Shown here: piece by piece, positions 8,233 through 17,744 of the stretch
Numbering within the stretch: position 1 is the stretch's first letter
Layout of the letters: every line of letters begins with the position of its first letter
DNA from: Rossellomorea aquimaris
GTDB taxonomy: Bacteria; Bacillota; Bacilli; Bacillales; Bacillaceae_B
Assembly (NCBI RefSeq): GCF_001877785.1
Contig: NZ_MINN01000117.1
Span: 283,319-347,318, forward strand
Length of the DNA stretch: 64,000 bases
Reading direction: 5' to 3'
Program-made: the position numbers and the translations under genes
The notes under the pieces: generated by a model
Databases searched by the model: none
The model's input: only the letters and a program-made list of their open reading frames with translations
Told to the model about the DNA's origin: nothing

Positions 8233-9600
8233 CTATGAATAGTTCGAATAAACCGGTCTGTTCATCGCCCCGTCCAAGCTGCCAGCTTTTCTCCGATGGG
8301 CCATTAGATGTTTGCCTGTGCGGATGACGATCAGTTTCATATCACTCCGCGCCTCCCAGGAAAAGTTCTCCCCTTCTGGAATCGCAAGGCTGGTTCCAAT
8401 GCCGGCGATGGAAAATTCATCATTAAGGACCAGGGTCCCTTCTCCTTCGATGACCGTCCACACTTCCTGGTTCCCCCTGCCCCGGTCAATTAAATTTCTG
8501 CCGGCGGTCAAATGGATTTTTTCCATAAGGGTTTCTTCCCCTTCACCCTTTTTGCTATACTCAAGGACTCTGCTCCACCCCCACCGGTATTCTTGATACA
8601 TCGGACCCTCTTGAAAAAGGGAAACGTACTCCTTGATTTTGTGGCTGCTCTTTTTCTCCGTCACCAGCAATCCATCCGGGCTTGCGGCTACTACAATATT
8701 CTCCACTCCATTCAATAGGATGGGGATTTCCAATTCATTGACGATACAAGAATTCAGTACATCCTTGCTTATGACCCCATTTCCGATTACCGGGGTTTCC
8801 ATTTCATCAGTCAGAGTGCTCCACGTTCCAAGATCTTTCCAATAACCTGAATAGGGAATGGCAATGATGCTGCTTGCCTTCTCGACTACTTCATAATCGA
8901 AGCTGTTCGATTGGAGCTGATCGTAATACGCCAGTAAAGCATCATACTGGGTGGGGATATTTTTACGTTTGAGCAGCCTAATGATATATTCCAGCCGGAA
9001 ACCAAATACGCCGCAATTCCAGAGGGCCTGCTGATGGATCAGCTTTTTGGCCGTCGCCTCACTCGGTTTTTCGCAGAACTTGCTTACATGGATAAAGTCC
9101 CCGGGCATTCTGTTCGCCGGAACAATATATCCATATTTTTCAGATGGATAGGTCGGAGTCACCCCCAGAAGAGCCAAATCAGCAGCACTTTCGTCCAGAC
9201 CCCGTTCCAGCTCCTTTATCGTTTCAAAAAAGTGGTCTTCTACAAATGGATCGACAGGCAGCACTCCTATGACCTCGTCTAAATTGCATCTTTCCACGGA
9301 ATATAGATATACGGCTGCCAATGCGATTGCGGGAAACGTATCCTTCCGCTCAGGTTCGACGACCACGGGGATCTTGGCACCGAGCTGGTTATGGAGCATT
9401 TCCACCTGGGAACTGCTTGTTGCTACAATCGCCTGATCAGCAAGGTCAGCTTTTCTGAGCTGCCTCCAGACACGCTGGACCATTGACTCCATCTTTCCTT
9501 GTTCATTTTTCAGAACTTTAAGGAATTGCTTGGATCTTGCATCATTGGAAAGCGGCCAAAGCCGTTTCCCTGAACCTCCTGATAACAGCACAATCCGCAT
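8233..9600 (-). CDS. manC: Mannose-1-phosphate guanylyltransferase-like
   Basis: A 455-aa enzyme expected to make GDP-mannose from mannose-1-phosphate and GTP for EPS assembly. The N-terminal nucleotidyltransferase motif is LSGGSGKRLWPLSNDARSKQF (6-26) and FCEKPSEATAKKL is the sugar-binding stretch. The C-terminus is a cupin-like domain (RNLIDRGRGNQEVWTVIEGEGTLVL) as in two-domain ManC/AlgA proteins, but the usual isomerase cupin is poorly conserved, so isomerase activity is doubtful. AAGGAAGGTG precedes the ATG. Another NDP-hexose pyrophosphorylase activity cannot be excluded. Confidence 0.82.
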   Translation of the reverse strand: MRIVLLSGGSGKRLWPLSNDARSKQFLKVLKNEQGKMESMVQRVWRQLRKADLADQAIVATSSSQVEMLHNQLGAKIPVVVEPERKDTFPAIALAAVYLYSVERCNLDEVIGVLPVDPFVEDHFFETIKELERGLDESAADLALLGVTPTYPSEKYGYIVPANRMPGDFIHVSKFCEKPSEATAKKLIHQQALWNCGVFGFRLEYIIRLLKRKNIPTQYDALLAYYDQLQSNSFDYEVVEKASSIIAIPYSGYWKDLGTWSTLTDEMETPVIGNGVISKDVLNSCIVNELEIPILLNGVENIVVAASPDGLLVTEKKSSHKIKEYVSLFQEGPMYQEYRWGWSRVLEYSKKGEGEETLMEKIHLTAGRNLIDRGRGNQEVWTVIEGEGTLVLNDEFSIAGIGTSLAIPEGENFSWEARSDMKLIVIRTGKHLMAHRRKAGSLDGAMNRPVYSNYS

Positions 9601-9617
9601 GCAGGCACCTTCCTTCC

Positions 9618-10844
9618 TTATTGAACGAGCACTTTTTTCACTTCTTCCGATGCTTCAGGGAGCCTATTCATGACAGCACCCCTCCAGGATTGGATCAATC
9701 GTGCACAGTTTTGCTCCCAGGAGTAATTCTCACGGACAAAAGCTTGACCCTTCACAGCATATTGTTCTTGTAAATACGGGTTATCAATTAAACGTTTAAC
9801 AGCAGAAATCATTTCCTCGTTACTCCCTGCACAAATCAGTTCATCCCCCCGCCTTCCTGCAATCCCCTGCAATGCGATCGGGGATGCGATAGTCGGGATT
9901 CCGCACGCCATCGATTCCACAATTTTGTTCTGCATCCCCGTGCCTGATTTCATTGGATAGATACCGATTTGAGCCTTCAGCAGAACGCTGCATAGATCTT
10001 CAACGAATCCGGTAACAACCACATTTGCCTTTCCATGCAGGGCTTTCACTTTTTTCACTGGGTCCTTGCCTGCGATATAAAATCGGTACTCAGGATATGC
10101 CTGATGAATATGCGGCCAAACCTCTTTTACAAAATCAACAACCGCTTCGACATTTGGATAGTATTGCATGTTTCCGTGAAAGAGGATGATTTTTTCCTTA
10201 GGGATGGAGGAATAGTGGGATAGATGTTGTTTCGTGATGAAGGTTCCATTCGGGTTTACGATAATCTTGCTGTCATTCAGGTGTTCCTTATCACTTTCAG
10301 AAACGAGCATCACTTGGTCAAACCTCTTTGCTATCACTTTCTCATATCGTTTCATCAGCTGTGATTCAAGCTTGAATATCGGCTTCAGCCACTTACTCCC
10401 CGACCTTGCACGCCGCTCCATATTCAGTGACAAAGCATCAATCAGGTCGATGCATTTCGGGCCTTCGATATCGAGAAAATACTCGGCAGCCCTGGCAGTC
10501 TGCACGTGTATCATTTCCGGGTTAATCCTTTTATAAATCTCGATCACGCGCTTTTTTACTTTTGGATGAAAAAACAGGTTCACTTGAATGGGTCTGGAGT
10601 TATAGATCGTTTTTAACGATCCAAGCAGCATTTCTATTGGGTGGATGTTAAATAGGATGACCTCTTTACAGTAAGGGGAGAGCTTATCCTTAATGAGTTC
10701 CCCTTCCTGCCTGGATTTCACAAACGTGAGCAAGCAGACTTGGCACCCATTCGCTTTCAGTTGTTTGATCTGTTCCCACGCAATCAGCTGATCCCCTTTA
10801 GTTGGCGGGTACGGCGGCCTGGGGGACATATACATGACTTCCAT
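9618..10844 (-). CDS. Glycosyltransferase, GT4 family
   Basis: A 408-aa GT-B glycosyltransferase. The N-terminus MSPRPPYPPTKGDQLIAWEQ carries the proline/KGD acceptor motif of the group, and the C-terminal half has the donor-site sequence around PMKSGTGMQNKIVESMACGIPTIAS. It probably adds the second or a later sugar to the unit primed by the gene just upstream. A strong AGGAGG lies 7 bases before the ATG, and the gene follows the priming transferase after an 18-base gap. Sugar specificity is unknown. Confidence 0.83.
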   Translation of the reverse strand: MEVMYMSPRPPYPPTKGDQLIAWEQIKQLKANGCQVCLLTFVKSRQEGELIKDKLSPYCKEVILFNIHPIEMLLGSLKTIYNSRPIQVNLFFHPKVKKRVIEIYKRINPEMIHVQTARAAEYFLDIEGPKCIDLIDALSLNMERRARSGSKWLKPIFKLESQLMKRYEKVIAKRFDQVMLVSESDKEHLNDSKIIVNPNGTFITKQHLSHYSSIPKEKIILFHGNMQYYPNVEAVVDFVKEVWPHIHQAYPEYRFYIAGKDPVKKVKALHGKANVVVTGFVEDLCSVLLKAQIGIYPMKSGTGMQNKIVESMACGIPTIASPIALQGIAGRRGDELICAGSNEEMISAVKRLIDNPYLQEQYAVKGQAFVRENYSWEQNCARLIQSWRGAVMNRLPEASEEVKKVLVQ

Positions 10845-10862
10845 AAATGTTCCTCCTATTAT

Positions 10863-11531
10863 TTATCTGGCACCTTCACCAGTCACCACAACTTTTATAG
10901 TCAAAATAAGGATTTTCAAATCGAAGATAAAACTTCTCTTACGTATGTACTCCAAATCGTAAGCGAGCTTTTCTTCGGGGGTTACATCGTATCCTCCGTT
11001 TACCTGGGCCCAGCCGGTCAGTCCGGGCTTCACTGCAAGCCGCTTGATAAACCCCGGGGTTTCCTGATTGAAAATCTCTGTGAAAACAGGCCGTTCCGGT
11101 CTCGGGCCGATAATGCTCATATCTCCTTTCACCACATTAATAAGCTGAGGAAGCTCATCGATCCTTGTCTTTCGGAGAAACTTGCCGATTCTTGTCACCC
11201 GGGGATCATTAATGCCTGCCCATCTTGGTCCATCCTTCTCGGCATCCATTTCCATCGTGCGGAGTTTTATCAACTGAAAATATTTCCCTTTCACTCCCAC
11301 CCTCTCTTGGCGATAAAACACCGTACCTTTCGAATCCATTTTAATCAGGATCGAAAAAATAATGAAAAGCGGCATTGCTGCTGCTAAACCGGCAATGGAC
11401 AGAACAATATCAAATACCCTTCGGACCGTAAGATATGGAACGGATGACAAAGAATTGTTTCCTAAAAAGAACTCTTCCTCATTCGCAGGAATCCTCTTCA
11501 AACCTCTTATATCATCGACTTTAAGCGACAA
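10863..11531 (-). CDS. Priming sugar-phosphate transferase (WcaJ/EpsL-like)
   Basis: A 222-aa polyprenyl-phosphate sugar-phosphotransferase that starts EPS repeat-unit synthesis by loading a sugar-1-phosphate on undecaprenyl phosphate. Visible: one N-terminal hydrophobic segment (VFDIVLSIAGLAAAMPLFIIFSILI), the amphipathic region with RLTRIGKFLRKT-like sequence, and the family signature LPQLINVVKGDMSIIGPRPERP followed by KPGLTGWAQVNG. First gene of the operon. I favour the TTG at 11531, which has AGAGAGGTG 6 bases ahead; an ATG at 11555 has no Shine-Dalgarno site. Confidence 0.87.
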   Translation of the reverse strand: MSLKVDDIRGLKRIPANEEEFFLGNNSLSSVPYLTVRRVFDIVLSIAGLAAAMPLFIIFSILIKMDSKGTVFYRQERVGVKGKYFQLIKLRTMEMDAEKDGPRWAGINDPRVTRIGKFLRKTRIDELPQLINVVKGDMSIIGPRPERPVFTEIFNQETPGFIKRLAVKPGLTGWAQVNGGYDVTPEEKLAYDLEYIRKRSFIFDLKILILTIKVVVTGEGAR

Positions 11532-11917
11532 AAACTTCACCTCTCTTATCAGCATCTAAAATAGGACCACATCTTTTTTGTTCACTATAAAGAACATTGT
11601 TTGACAGTATCTTAACAGATTTTCAGTTTATTAGAAATAGTTTTTTAAAAATTTTTTCCATATTTAACAAGAATGGTGGATCGATCTGCCCTCTGCCTGT
11701 GGAATTGATTGATACCCGCCGTGAAATTCAAGCGGAATGAAACTGTATCGAAACCGGGATTTAAACATGAAATATTGAAGTCCGGAATGGTCACTATTCC
11801 CATTTTAACTTGTCGATATTCGGCACCTTTTTTATTTTTCATGAATAAGATAGTACAAGCTTAGAATAGTCTTGATCCATATTATAGTAAGGAGAATAAA
11901 GGAAAGCAGGGAAAAAG

Positions 11918-12760
11918 ATGAATGAAGACATCTATGTAGAAAATTTCAGCGGCGGGAATGACTCCCTTAAAATACAGGCTGCCATTAACTATGCCAGGAA
12001 CAATGCAGGAAAGAACGTTAAATTGGGTAATAGAGATTATGTCATTACAGCCCCAATCATCATTAAGCAAGGGGTCAAATTACTGTTTGATTATGGAACA
12101 AAGTTTGTTGTCGAGGGGAATTTTCGTGTAGTGGAAATCCAACAGAATGCCTCATTGGAAGGGGCATATATTGCGATCAATGACCCGGCATTTGATTCCG
12201 AGGTCATTTATTTAGATGGCAAATATAAATATTACAATACATGGAATCGAACACACATACGGGATATTAATATTGTCAACTGGCACAGCAGTCACAAAGG
12301 GATCGGCCTATCATTATTTTCCGGCGGTGCAGGCCATGAAATTTCTTTCGTTCACTTTGAAAACATCAAAATAGCAGGATTGAAAACAGGTATGAAACTG
12401 GTTGCGAAGCGTCCGGCTTCCGGGATGTCCTGGATCAATGCAAACCGGTTTCTCAATCTCTCTTTGGATGATTGTATCGAAATGATCACCATGACGAGCA
12501 GCTCTACAATCCCTTATGAAATCAGCGGGAACCGTTTTAGAGACCTCCAAATCCAGCCGACCTCCATAACCACTAAAATTTTAAGGGTTTGTGGTCAATT
12601 CAACCATTTTGATGGAATGGTTTGGGATATTTCATCCATCCCCCACAATAACCCTGTGATTGACCTTACCTCTTACAGTATGGATACCACCCTCAATATC
12701 CCCTCCGTACCCAACGGGCGGATCATCGATAATGGATCCCGGAATAAAGTAAACCTTTAA
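11918..12760 (+). CDS. Soluble beta-helix protein, paralogue of the EPS-operon one
   Basis: A 280-aa protein with no signal peptide or membrane segment. It has the same layout as the anchored protein at 7260-8219: an N-terminal GGNDSLKIQAAINYA repeat entry, GNFRVVEIQQNASLEGAYIAI, then NRFLNLSLDDC and an EISGNRFRDLQIQ stretch matching its ASGNMFENLQIQ. A right-handed beta-helix is likely. It is divergent from the EPS operon and possibly shares its control region. With no export signal its site of action is unclear. The function is unknown; a role with the polysaccharide is inferred from context alone. Confidence 0.65.
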   Translation: MNEDIYVENFSGGNDSLKIQAAINYARNNAGKNVKLGNRDYVITAPIIIKQGVKLLFDYGTKFVVEGNFRVVEIQQNASLEGAYIAINDPAFDSEVIYLDGKYKYYNTWNRTHIRDINIVNWHSSHKGIGLSLFSGGAGHEISFVHFENIKIAGLKTGMKLVAKRPASGMSWINANRFLNLSLDDCIEMITMTSSSTIPYEISGNRFRDLQIQPTSITTKILRVCGQFNHFDGMVWDISSIPHNNPVIDLTSYSMDTTLNIPSVPNGRIIDNGSRNKVNL

Positions 12761-13075
12761 AGTATTATGGGGGGAGGGACACCGGGACAGGGACACCGGT
12801 TCTTTTGGGGAGAAAAAACCATGGGGAAAAACCATGAAAAAAAACATGTGGACAGAAACTGCGGTTCTTCCCGTCAACCGGGGGACGATACCACAGTTCC
12901 TGTCCCTTTTCGTCCTATCTTCCCTTGGTCCTCTATGCAGACCGGGACACTGTTTGGCCCTCTCAATGCAGACCGGGACACTGTACCTGTCCCCCTGTCC
13001 CACCTTGACAATGTTTTAAATCTTCAGATAACATATTTATAATGAATAAATGTATAAATATGAGAGGAGAAACCT
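12761..13075. repeat. Repeat-rich intergenic stretch (palindrome and hairpin families)
   Basis: No gene seen. It holds a degenerate GGGACACCGGGACAGGGACACC block (12775-12797), a hairpin-family relative (about 12851-12906), the sequence TGCAGACCGGGACACTGT twice as a direct repeat 32 bases apart (12936 and 12968), and one 27-bp palindrome (12975-13001). A TTGACA at 13005-13010 may serve the transporter gene, but no good -10 box follows at the right distance. Confidence 0.6.
12975..13001. repeat. 27-bp palindrome, copy 3
   Basis: Variant left arm GGGACACTGT, right arm CCCCCTGTCCC. Confidence 0.8.
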
Positions 13076-14710
13076 ATGGGAGATGTGATTCAGTCATTAT
13101 GGGGAAAGATGTGGGGGATGCATCATAAGGCGAAGAAGACGTTGATGATGAGCGGTGATGCGCCGACTCCAACTGCAGGAACAGGGACAACGAAAGGAAA
13201 GCTGAACAATGTAAACCCGGAGAAAAAGCCGAATTATACGAAAAGGCAAAAAGCAGGGTTGTTCTTGGGTCCGGCTTTGTTTTTATTCATTCTGCTGTTT
13301 TTAAGTCCTGATGGGATGTCAAAGGGAGCACTTGCGGTGCTGGCGGGTACAGCGTGGATTGCGACCTGGTGGATCACCGAGGCGGTGCCGATTCCGGTTG
13401 CTTCATTGCTGCCCATCGTATTGTTCCCGCTGACGGGAGCGGTGGATTCTGCAGGTGCCATCACAAGTGCGTATGCGGATCCCAATATCTTTTTATTCAT
13501 GGGCGGCTTCATGATCGCCCTGGCGATGGAAAAATGGAACTTACATAAGCGGATTGCGATGAACATTATCCTTGTGATGGGGACAAGCACGGAACGGCTG
13601 ATTTTAGGATTCATGGTGTCCACTGGCTTTTTATCCATGTGGATTTCTAATACGGCGACGGCCATGATGATGATGCCGATCGCGCTGGCCGTCATCTATC
13701 AAGTGCAGGATTCAATGAAAGAGAAAAAAGAACAAACAACGAACTTCAGCAAAGCGATCATGCTCGGGATTGCATACGGAGCATCCATCGGCGGGCTAGG
13801 GACGTTGATCGGGACACCTCCGAACACGATTTTCGCCTCCGTTGTGAAACAACTTTACGGCATTGAAATTTCCTTTGCGAAGTGGATGATGTTCGGGGTG
13901 CCGCTCGCGGTGATTCTGTTAGGGGCTACGTGGTTCTACCTCGTAAAAGTCGCGTTCCCGACGAAGATCAAAGAACTGCCAGGCGGCAAGCAGGTCATCG
14001 AGAAGGAAAAGAAGGCGTTGGGAGTGCCGGGCTTTGAAGAACGCCTTATCTTTGCGGTGTTCGTCTTTACAGCGTTCTGCTGGATCACACGCACGTTTAT
14101 CTTAACGAAATTCATCCCTAACCTGGATGATACGATCATTGCCATTCTCGCAGGGATCATCCTGTTTTTATTGCCGGCAAAAAGCAATGGGGAAACACGC
14201 ATACTGGCTTGGGCAGACGCGAAAAACCTTCCATGGGGCATCTTGCTTCTATTCGGAGGGGGCCTCGCAATTGCTGCAGGCTTTAAAGAAACCGGACTGG
14301 CAGCATGGATCGGGGAGCAATTGACCGTCTTACAAGGCGTTCAGTTCATCATTGTGGTGGCGATGGTAACAGCACTCGTTATCTTCCTGACGGAGCTGAC
14401 ATCGAATACAGCAACGGCTACGATGATGTTCCCGATCATGGCTTCACTGGCACTCGCGCTTAACGTTCACCCATACAGCCTGATGATCGCAAGCGGCGTT
14501 GCGGCATCATGTGCCTTTATGATGCCCGTGGCGACACCGCCGAATGCGATTGTATTCGGATCCGGCATGATAAAGATCGGCGATATGGTGAAAGCCGGGT
14601 TCTGGATCAACATATTCTGCATTGTTTTTATTACACTGATGATTTATTATGCTCTTCCTGCGGTTTGGGGAATTGATTTGACGACGTTTCCGGATGGGCT
14701 GGAGGGATAA
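13076..14710 (+). CDS. DASS-family sodium:dicarboxylate symporter (SdcS-like)
   Basis: A 544-aa polytopic transporter of the divalent anion:sodium symporter family, expected to take up C4-dicarboxylates such as succinate or malate with Na+. The two substrate/sodium hairpin motifs are plain: SNTATAMMMMP from residue 191 and SNTATATMMFP from about 443. The first 55 residues form a long hydrophilic N-terminal extension that usual SdcS proteins lack; GAGGAGA 5 bases before the ATG supports this start. It stands alone and is followed by a strong terminator. Citrate or sulfate as substrate is possible but less likely. Confidence 0.88.
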   Translation: MGDVIQSLWGKMWGMHHKAKKTLMMSGDAPTPTAGTGTTKGKLNNVNPEKKPNYTKRQKAGLFLGPALFLFILLFLSPDGMSKGALAVLAGTAWIATWWITEAVPIPVASLLPIVLFPLTGAVDSAGAITSAYADPNIFLFMGGFMIALAMEKWNLHKRIAMNIILVMGTSTERLILGFMVSTGFLSMWISNTATAMMMMPIALAVIYQVQDSMKEKKEQTTNFSKAIMLGIAYGASIGGLGTLIGTPPNTIFASVVKQLYGIEISFAKWMMFGVPLAVILLGATWFYLVKVAFPTKIKELPGGKQVIEKEKKALGVPGFEERLIFAVFVFTAFCWITRTFILTKFIPNLDDTIIAILAGIILFLLPAKSNGETRILAWADAKNLPWGILLLFGGGLAIAAGFKETGLAAWIGEQLTVLQGVQFIIVVAMVTALVIFLTELTSNTATATMMFPIMASLALALNVHPYSLMIASGVAASCAFMMPVATPPNAIVFGSGMIKIGDMVKAGFWINIFCIVFITLMIYYALPAVWGIDLTTFPDGLEG

Positions 14711-14715
14711 TTTTT

Positions 14716-14760
14716 AAGACGTTCTAAAGGGGATTCCTCCAATTTAGAACGTCTTTTTTT
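14716..14760 (+). terminator. Rho-independent terminator of the DASS gene
   Basis: Perfect 13-bp stem (AAGACGTTCTAAA with its complement at 14743-14755), a 14-base loop and a run of T directly after it. Confidence 0.92.
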
Positions 14761-14898
14761 GAGCGCTTAAAAAATTAGTTCACAAGCCGGCCCCCCGTAA
14801 AAGCCATTGCACTTTCCCGTTTTAACATCCAATAATTTGAAACAAATGATGACCATTGACCGTATATTCAACTAAACAATAAGAAGTGGTGGATGATC

Positions 14899-15096
14899 AT
14901 GAAAAAATGGCGTAAGAAAATGAAGGAGAAGAGAACCAGAAGACGAAGCCAAGGAGAGCATTTCTCTCTGGTTGATTTTCTGCTTGAGATTCTGATATGG
15001 ATACCGGAGATTCTCATTTTCCCATTCAGGCTGGTATTTTGGTTGTTCAGGGGGCTGGGCAAGCTGATCGGCGGGATATGGGATTTCATAAATTAA
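14899..15096 (+). CDS. Small basic membrane-associated protein
   Basis: A 65-aa protein that I do not recognise. The N-terminus is strongly basic (KKWRKKMKEKRTRRR) and is followed by a long hydrophobic, tryptophan-rich stretch (FLLEILIWIPEILIFPFRLVFWLF), so it probably sits in the membrane with its basic end inside. Two in-frame ATGs are close together; the second (14899) has GTGGTGG at the right distance and is chosen. It stands between the transporter terminator and the hydrolase gene and may be read with the hydrolase. Confidence 0.65.
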   Translation: MKKWRKKMKEKRTRRRSQGEHFSLVDFLLEILIWIPEILIFPFRLVFWLFRGLGKLIGGIWDFIN

Positions 15097-15191
15097 GCAC
15101 GGCGGCTGCGGTCGATTCAATAAATACCGATATGAAACACCTACATGCTGAATATACTCTAAAAAATGACAACATTTCAGGAGGGACAGCC

Positions 15192-16007
15192 ATGAACACT
15201 TATATCGAAGTGGAACCAGGGATCGAATTATATGTAGAGGATACCGGCAGCGGGGAACCGATAGTATTTATACCGGGGTTTACGTTTACGACTGAAGTCT
15301 TTTCCGAGCAGGTGAAGCATTTCTCAAAAACCCGCCGTACGATTGTAATCGATCCCAGAAGCCACGGACGGTCCACCATGACGGTCCATGGGAATGACTA
15401 TGTGACGCACGGGACCGATTTAGGGAAAGTATTGAAGCAGCTGAAGGTTGAGAATGCCACGCTTGTCGGCTGGTCATTCGGGTGCCTGACGGTTTGGGAG
15501 TATATCCGGCAGTTCGGCACGGCCGGTATTAAATCCCTCGCATTCATTGATATGCCCCCAAAATCTCTATCCGTGCAACAGGACCGGGAGTGGGTGGAAG
15601 GCCCGCTGGATGACATGGCTGCAGCCTATACGAATTACCTCCGGAACCCAAAAGGACAGCGGGATTTCATTTCTGCCTACGCCGCAGGAGTCATGGTCCA
15701 GCGGGAACTCAAAGATGATGAACTCAATTGGATCGTCGACCAGTCATTGAAAACCCCTTACTATATTGCCGCCAACCTGTTCTCTTCCGGTCTCTTCTCA
15801 GATTATCGGGTCGAGGCGGCCGAGAGCAGTGAAGCAGTTTCGACTCTGTATGTTGTCGCCGAGCACTGGGCCGAAGCGGCGGTCTCAACCGTAAGCAAGC
15901 TGGCTCCCAAAGCGTCGGTGGAAATATTGGGAGGACATCTTATGTTTTGGGAGCATAGCGGGAAGTTTAATAAGCTTGTTGATTCGTTTTTGGAAGGGCG
16001 GGGATGA
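15192..16007 (+). CDS. Alpha/beta-hydrolase fold protein
   Basis: A 271-aa cytoplasmic alpha/beta hydrolase. It has an oxyanion-hole region (PIVFIPGFTFTTE), the HGRS turn, the nucleophile elbow GWSFGC with Ser95, and a C-terminal GGHLMFWEHSGKF with the likely catalytic His249. This matches the haloperoxidase/esterase group with a Ser-His-Asp triad; the Asp position is not certain. AGGAGGG lies 6 bases before the ATG. Substrate unknown. It ends 39 bases before a bidirectional terminator. Confidence 0.8.
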   Translation: MNTYIEVEPGIELYVEDTGSGEPIVFIPGFTFTTEVFSEQVKHFSKTRRTIVIDPRSHGRSTMTVHGNDYVTHGTDLGKVLKQLKVENATLVGWSFGCLTVWEYIRQFGTAGIKSLAFIDMPPKSLSVQQDREWVEGPLDDMAAAYTNYLRNPKGQRDFISAYAAGVMVQRELKDDELNWIVDQSLKTPYYIAANLFSSGLFSDYRVEAAESSEAVSTLYVVAEHWAEAAVSTVSKLAPKASVEILGGHLMFWEHSGKFNKLVDSFLEGRG

Positions 16008-16045
16008 CAGTTTTTCTCTTACGCTGCTGTGTTGGAAAAAATATA

Positions 16046-16079
16046 AAAACCACCTTGTGTAGGATTCCAAGGTGGTTTT
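16046..16079. terminator. Bidirectional terminator
   Basis: AAAACCACCTTG and its complement flank a 10-base loop; there are T-rich tails on both strands. It serves the hydrolase (plus) and the acyltransferase gene (minus). Confidence 0.85.
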
Positions 16080-16101
16080 ATCTATACCTTAACTCTTAAG
16101 T

Positions 16102-16128
16102 GGGACAAGGGACCTGTCCCCCCGTCCC
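16102..16128. repeat. 27-bp palindrome, copy 4
   Basis: Two bases beyond the acyltransferase stop. Confidence 0.9.
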
Positions 16129-16130
16129 GC

Positions 16131-17258
16131 TTACACAGCGATTTGTTTTTGGGGGGTGTGGTCGGGTTGTTTTGCTTTTTTGGTTTTTTTCTTTCCTGCG
16201 ACGGTTACGATGTATTGTCCCCACGGCAGTTTGTTGATAAGTTTTACAATGATGATGGATCCCACAACGGTAATAATGAATGCTGCCGGGATCCAGCGGG
16301 TTCTTTCGAGCAGGAATGGTGCATTCTGCTGAATGAGATACAGGGTCAATGGGTGAACAAGATAAATTCCCATTGAAAGATTTCCCAACTCAATGATTTG
16401 ATTTCTCAGCTTCTCCAGATTGCCCATCAGGAAATAGACGCCTATTATACAAATAAAGAAGATAGGCATAATGATCAAATTAGCTATTCTTGTAGATGAA
16501 TAGAAACCGAACACTTCGTATTCATAAATTCCTGCCCCCAGCAGCATGAACGCAATCATCAGGCAGAACTTTGCGTTTTCTTCCACCAGCTTTATGATGG
16601 AATCCCAATAATGAACCAGCAGGCCGCCAAGCATAAAGAAGAAAATCCAAAACAGTAAAGATGAGCGGTCTTGAATAAAGATGTTCACTAGTTCATTTCC
16701 CGTTTCAAATGGACGTCTTAAATGAAAATAATTAACAAAGAACGCCAGTATGGTCAAGGCAATCATCGACTTTTTCGATTTTAAGAACTGCAGAAATGGA
16801 AAGAGCACGTAAAATTGAACCACTACCATCATAAAATATAGATGATAATAACCGTCACCCAAGAAAAAGTGAGTAAGGAAGTAACCCATTTCCCGTCCAT
16901 TCTCCTGCCAAGGAAATGAATAGTCAATTACCAGCAAATAAACAAAGCTCCACACCAAAAATGGAATAACCACTTTAGTGAACCGCGAAGAAACAAAGCG
17001 ATTTAGTTGAAACCCCCTGTTTATTGCCTGGTTGTATAATAGAAATCCACTGATGATGGCAAACATCGGGGTCCCCACACGTGTGACCTGATTCAGGAAC
17101 AGCGTGGCCCAGTTAAACGTTTGATCATTCATATGATAGTTCCTTGCTGTCACGTGAACCATCACCACTAATAAACAGGCAATCGCCCGTATAAAATTCA
17201 ACTCATAGAAATATTTCCTGGAAGCCTGATTCTGTATCGATCCTGTTGTCTTCAACAC
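16131..17258 (-). CDS. Acyltransferase-3 family membrane protein
   Basis: A 375-aa integral membrane acyltransferase of the OatA/IcaC group, with about ten hydrophobic helices. The diagnostic N-terminal motif is FIRAIACLLVVMVHVTAR (residues about 23-40), followed by FAIISGFLLYNQ. Such proteins move acetyl or succinyl groups onto cell-surface polysaccharides. Given the EPS operon 5 kb away it may decorate that polymer, but nothing ties it there directly. The C-terminal tail is short and lysine-rich. A 27-bp palindrome begins 2 bases after the stop codon. Confidence 0.83.
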   Translation of the reverse strand: MLKTTGSIQNQASRKYFYELNFIRAIACLLVVMVHVTARNYHMNDQTFNWATLFLNQVTRVGTPMFAIISGFLLYNQAINRGFQLNRFVSSRFTKVVIPFLVWSFVYLLVIDYSFPWQENGREMGYFLTHFFLGDGYYHLYFMMVVVQFYVLFPFLQFLKSKKSMIALTILAFFVNYFHLRRPFETGNELVNIFIQDRSSLLFWIFFFMLGGLLVHYWDSIIKLVEENAKFCLMIAFMLLGAGIYEYEVFGFYSSTRIANLIIMPIFFICIIGVYFLMGNLEKLRNQIIELGNLSMGIYLVHPLTLYLIQQNAPFLLERTRWIPAAFIITVVGSIIIVKLINKLPWGQYIVTVAGKKKTKKAKQPDHTPQKQIAV

Positions 17259-17348
17259 ATATTACTCCTTCGTTTTACATTTGTTTTCACATTTTAACAA
17301 ACCTATAGTATTGTAGCATATTTCCCTAACATATAAAGGGAAAAATTT

Positions 17349-17376
17349 GGGACAAGGGGACAGGTACACTGTCCCC
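17349..17376. repeat. 27-bp palindrome, copy 5
   Basis: Reverse orientation (GGGACAAGGGGACAGG first), with one extra base. Confidence 0.85.
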
Positions 17377-17520
17377 TCTTCCCCGCTGTCTCAAAATAAA
17401 AACTGGCATCATATGGGAAAAATTCACAAAAAGAATATAATAGTCTTATAGTCTTATGTATCTGTAATCTATTTGTGGGTTTTCAGATAAATTCAAAGTG
17501 GGTTTCAGGGAGAGATTTTA
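17377..17520. other. Intergenic stretch without a recognisable gene
   Basis: AT-rich sequence after a 27-bp palindrome (17349-17376). I see TCTTATAGTCTTATG short repeats but no convincing promoter or gene before 17521. Confidence 0.4.
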
Positions 17521-17673
17521 TTGAGGAATATCACGGCGGCGGCGGTTATTTATTCTTCATTTGGCCCTGTTTTATATTTCACAAGGTTTTGGGGTTTTTA
17601 CGGGCTGAAAAGCAGAAAAGTGGGCGTCCCTCTTTTTGATAACTGTTCAGTAATATACGAGACCGAGTCATAG
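17521..17673 (+). CDS. Possible 50-codon ORF
   Basis: A TTG-started frame with AGGGAGAG 6 bases ahead, encoding 50 residues that begin MRNITAAAVIYSSFGPVLYF and end CSVIYETES. One weak hydrophobic stretch lies at the N-terminus. I do not recognise it. The good ribosome site is the only support, and it may equally be a decayed gene. Confidence 0.25.
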   Translation: MRNITAAAVIYSSFGPVLYFTRFWGFYGLKSRKVGVPLFDNCSVIYETES

Positions 17674-17744
17674 AAAAGTCAGAAGTTTAATTGAAAGTGC
17701 TACGGAAAGTGCACGCAAACGAGGAAAGGAAGCATCAGAATTTC

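Noticed and set aside
11645..11842. A 65-codon minus-strand frame between the EPS operon and the soluble beta-helix gene
   Set aside because: No ribosome site, no recognisable domain, and it occupies the region where divergent promoters should be.
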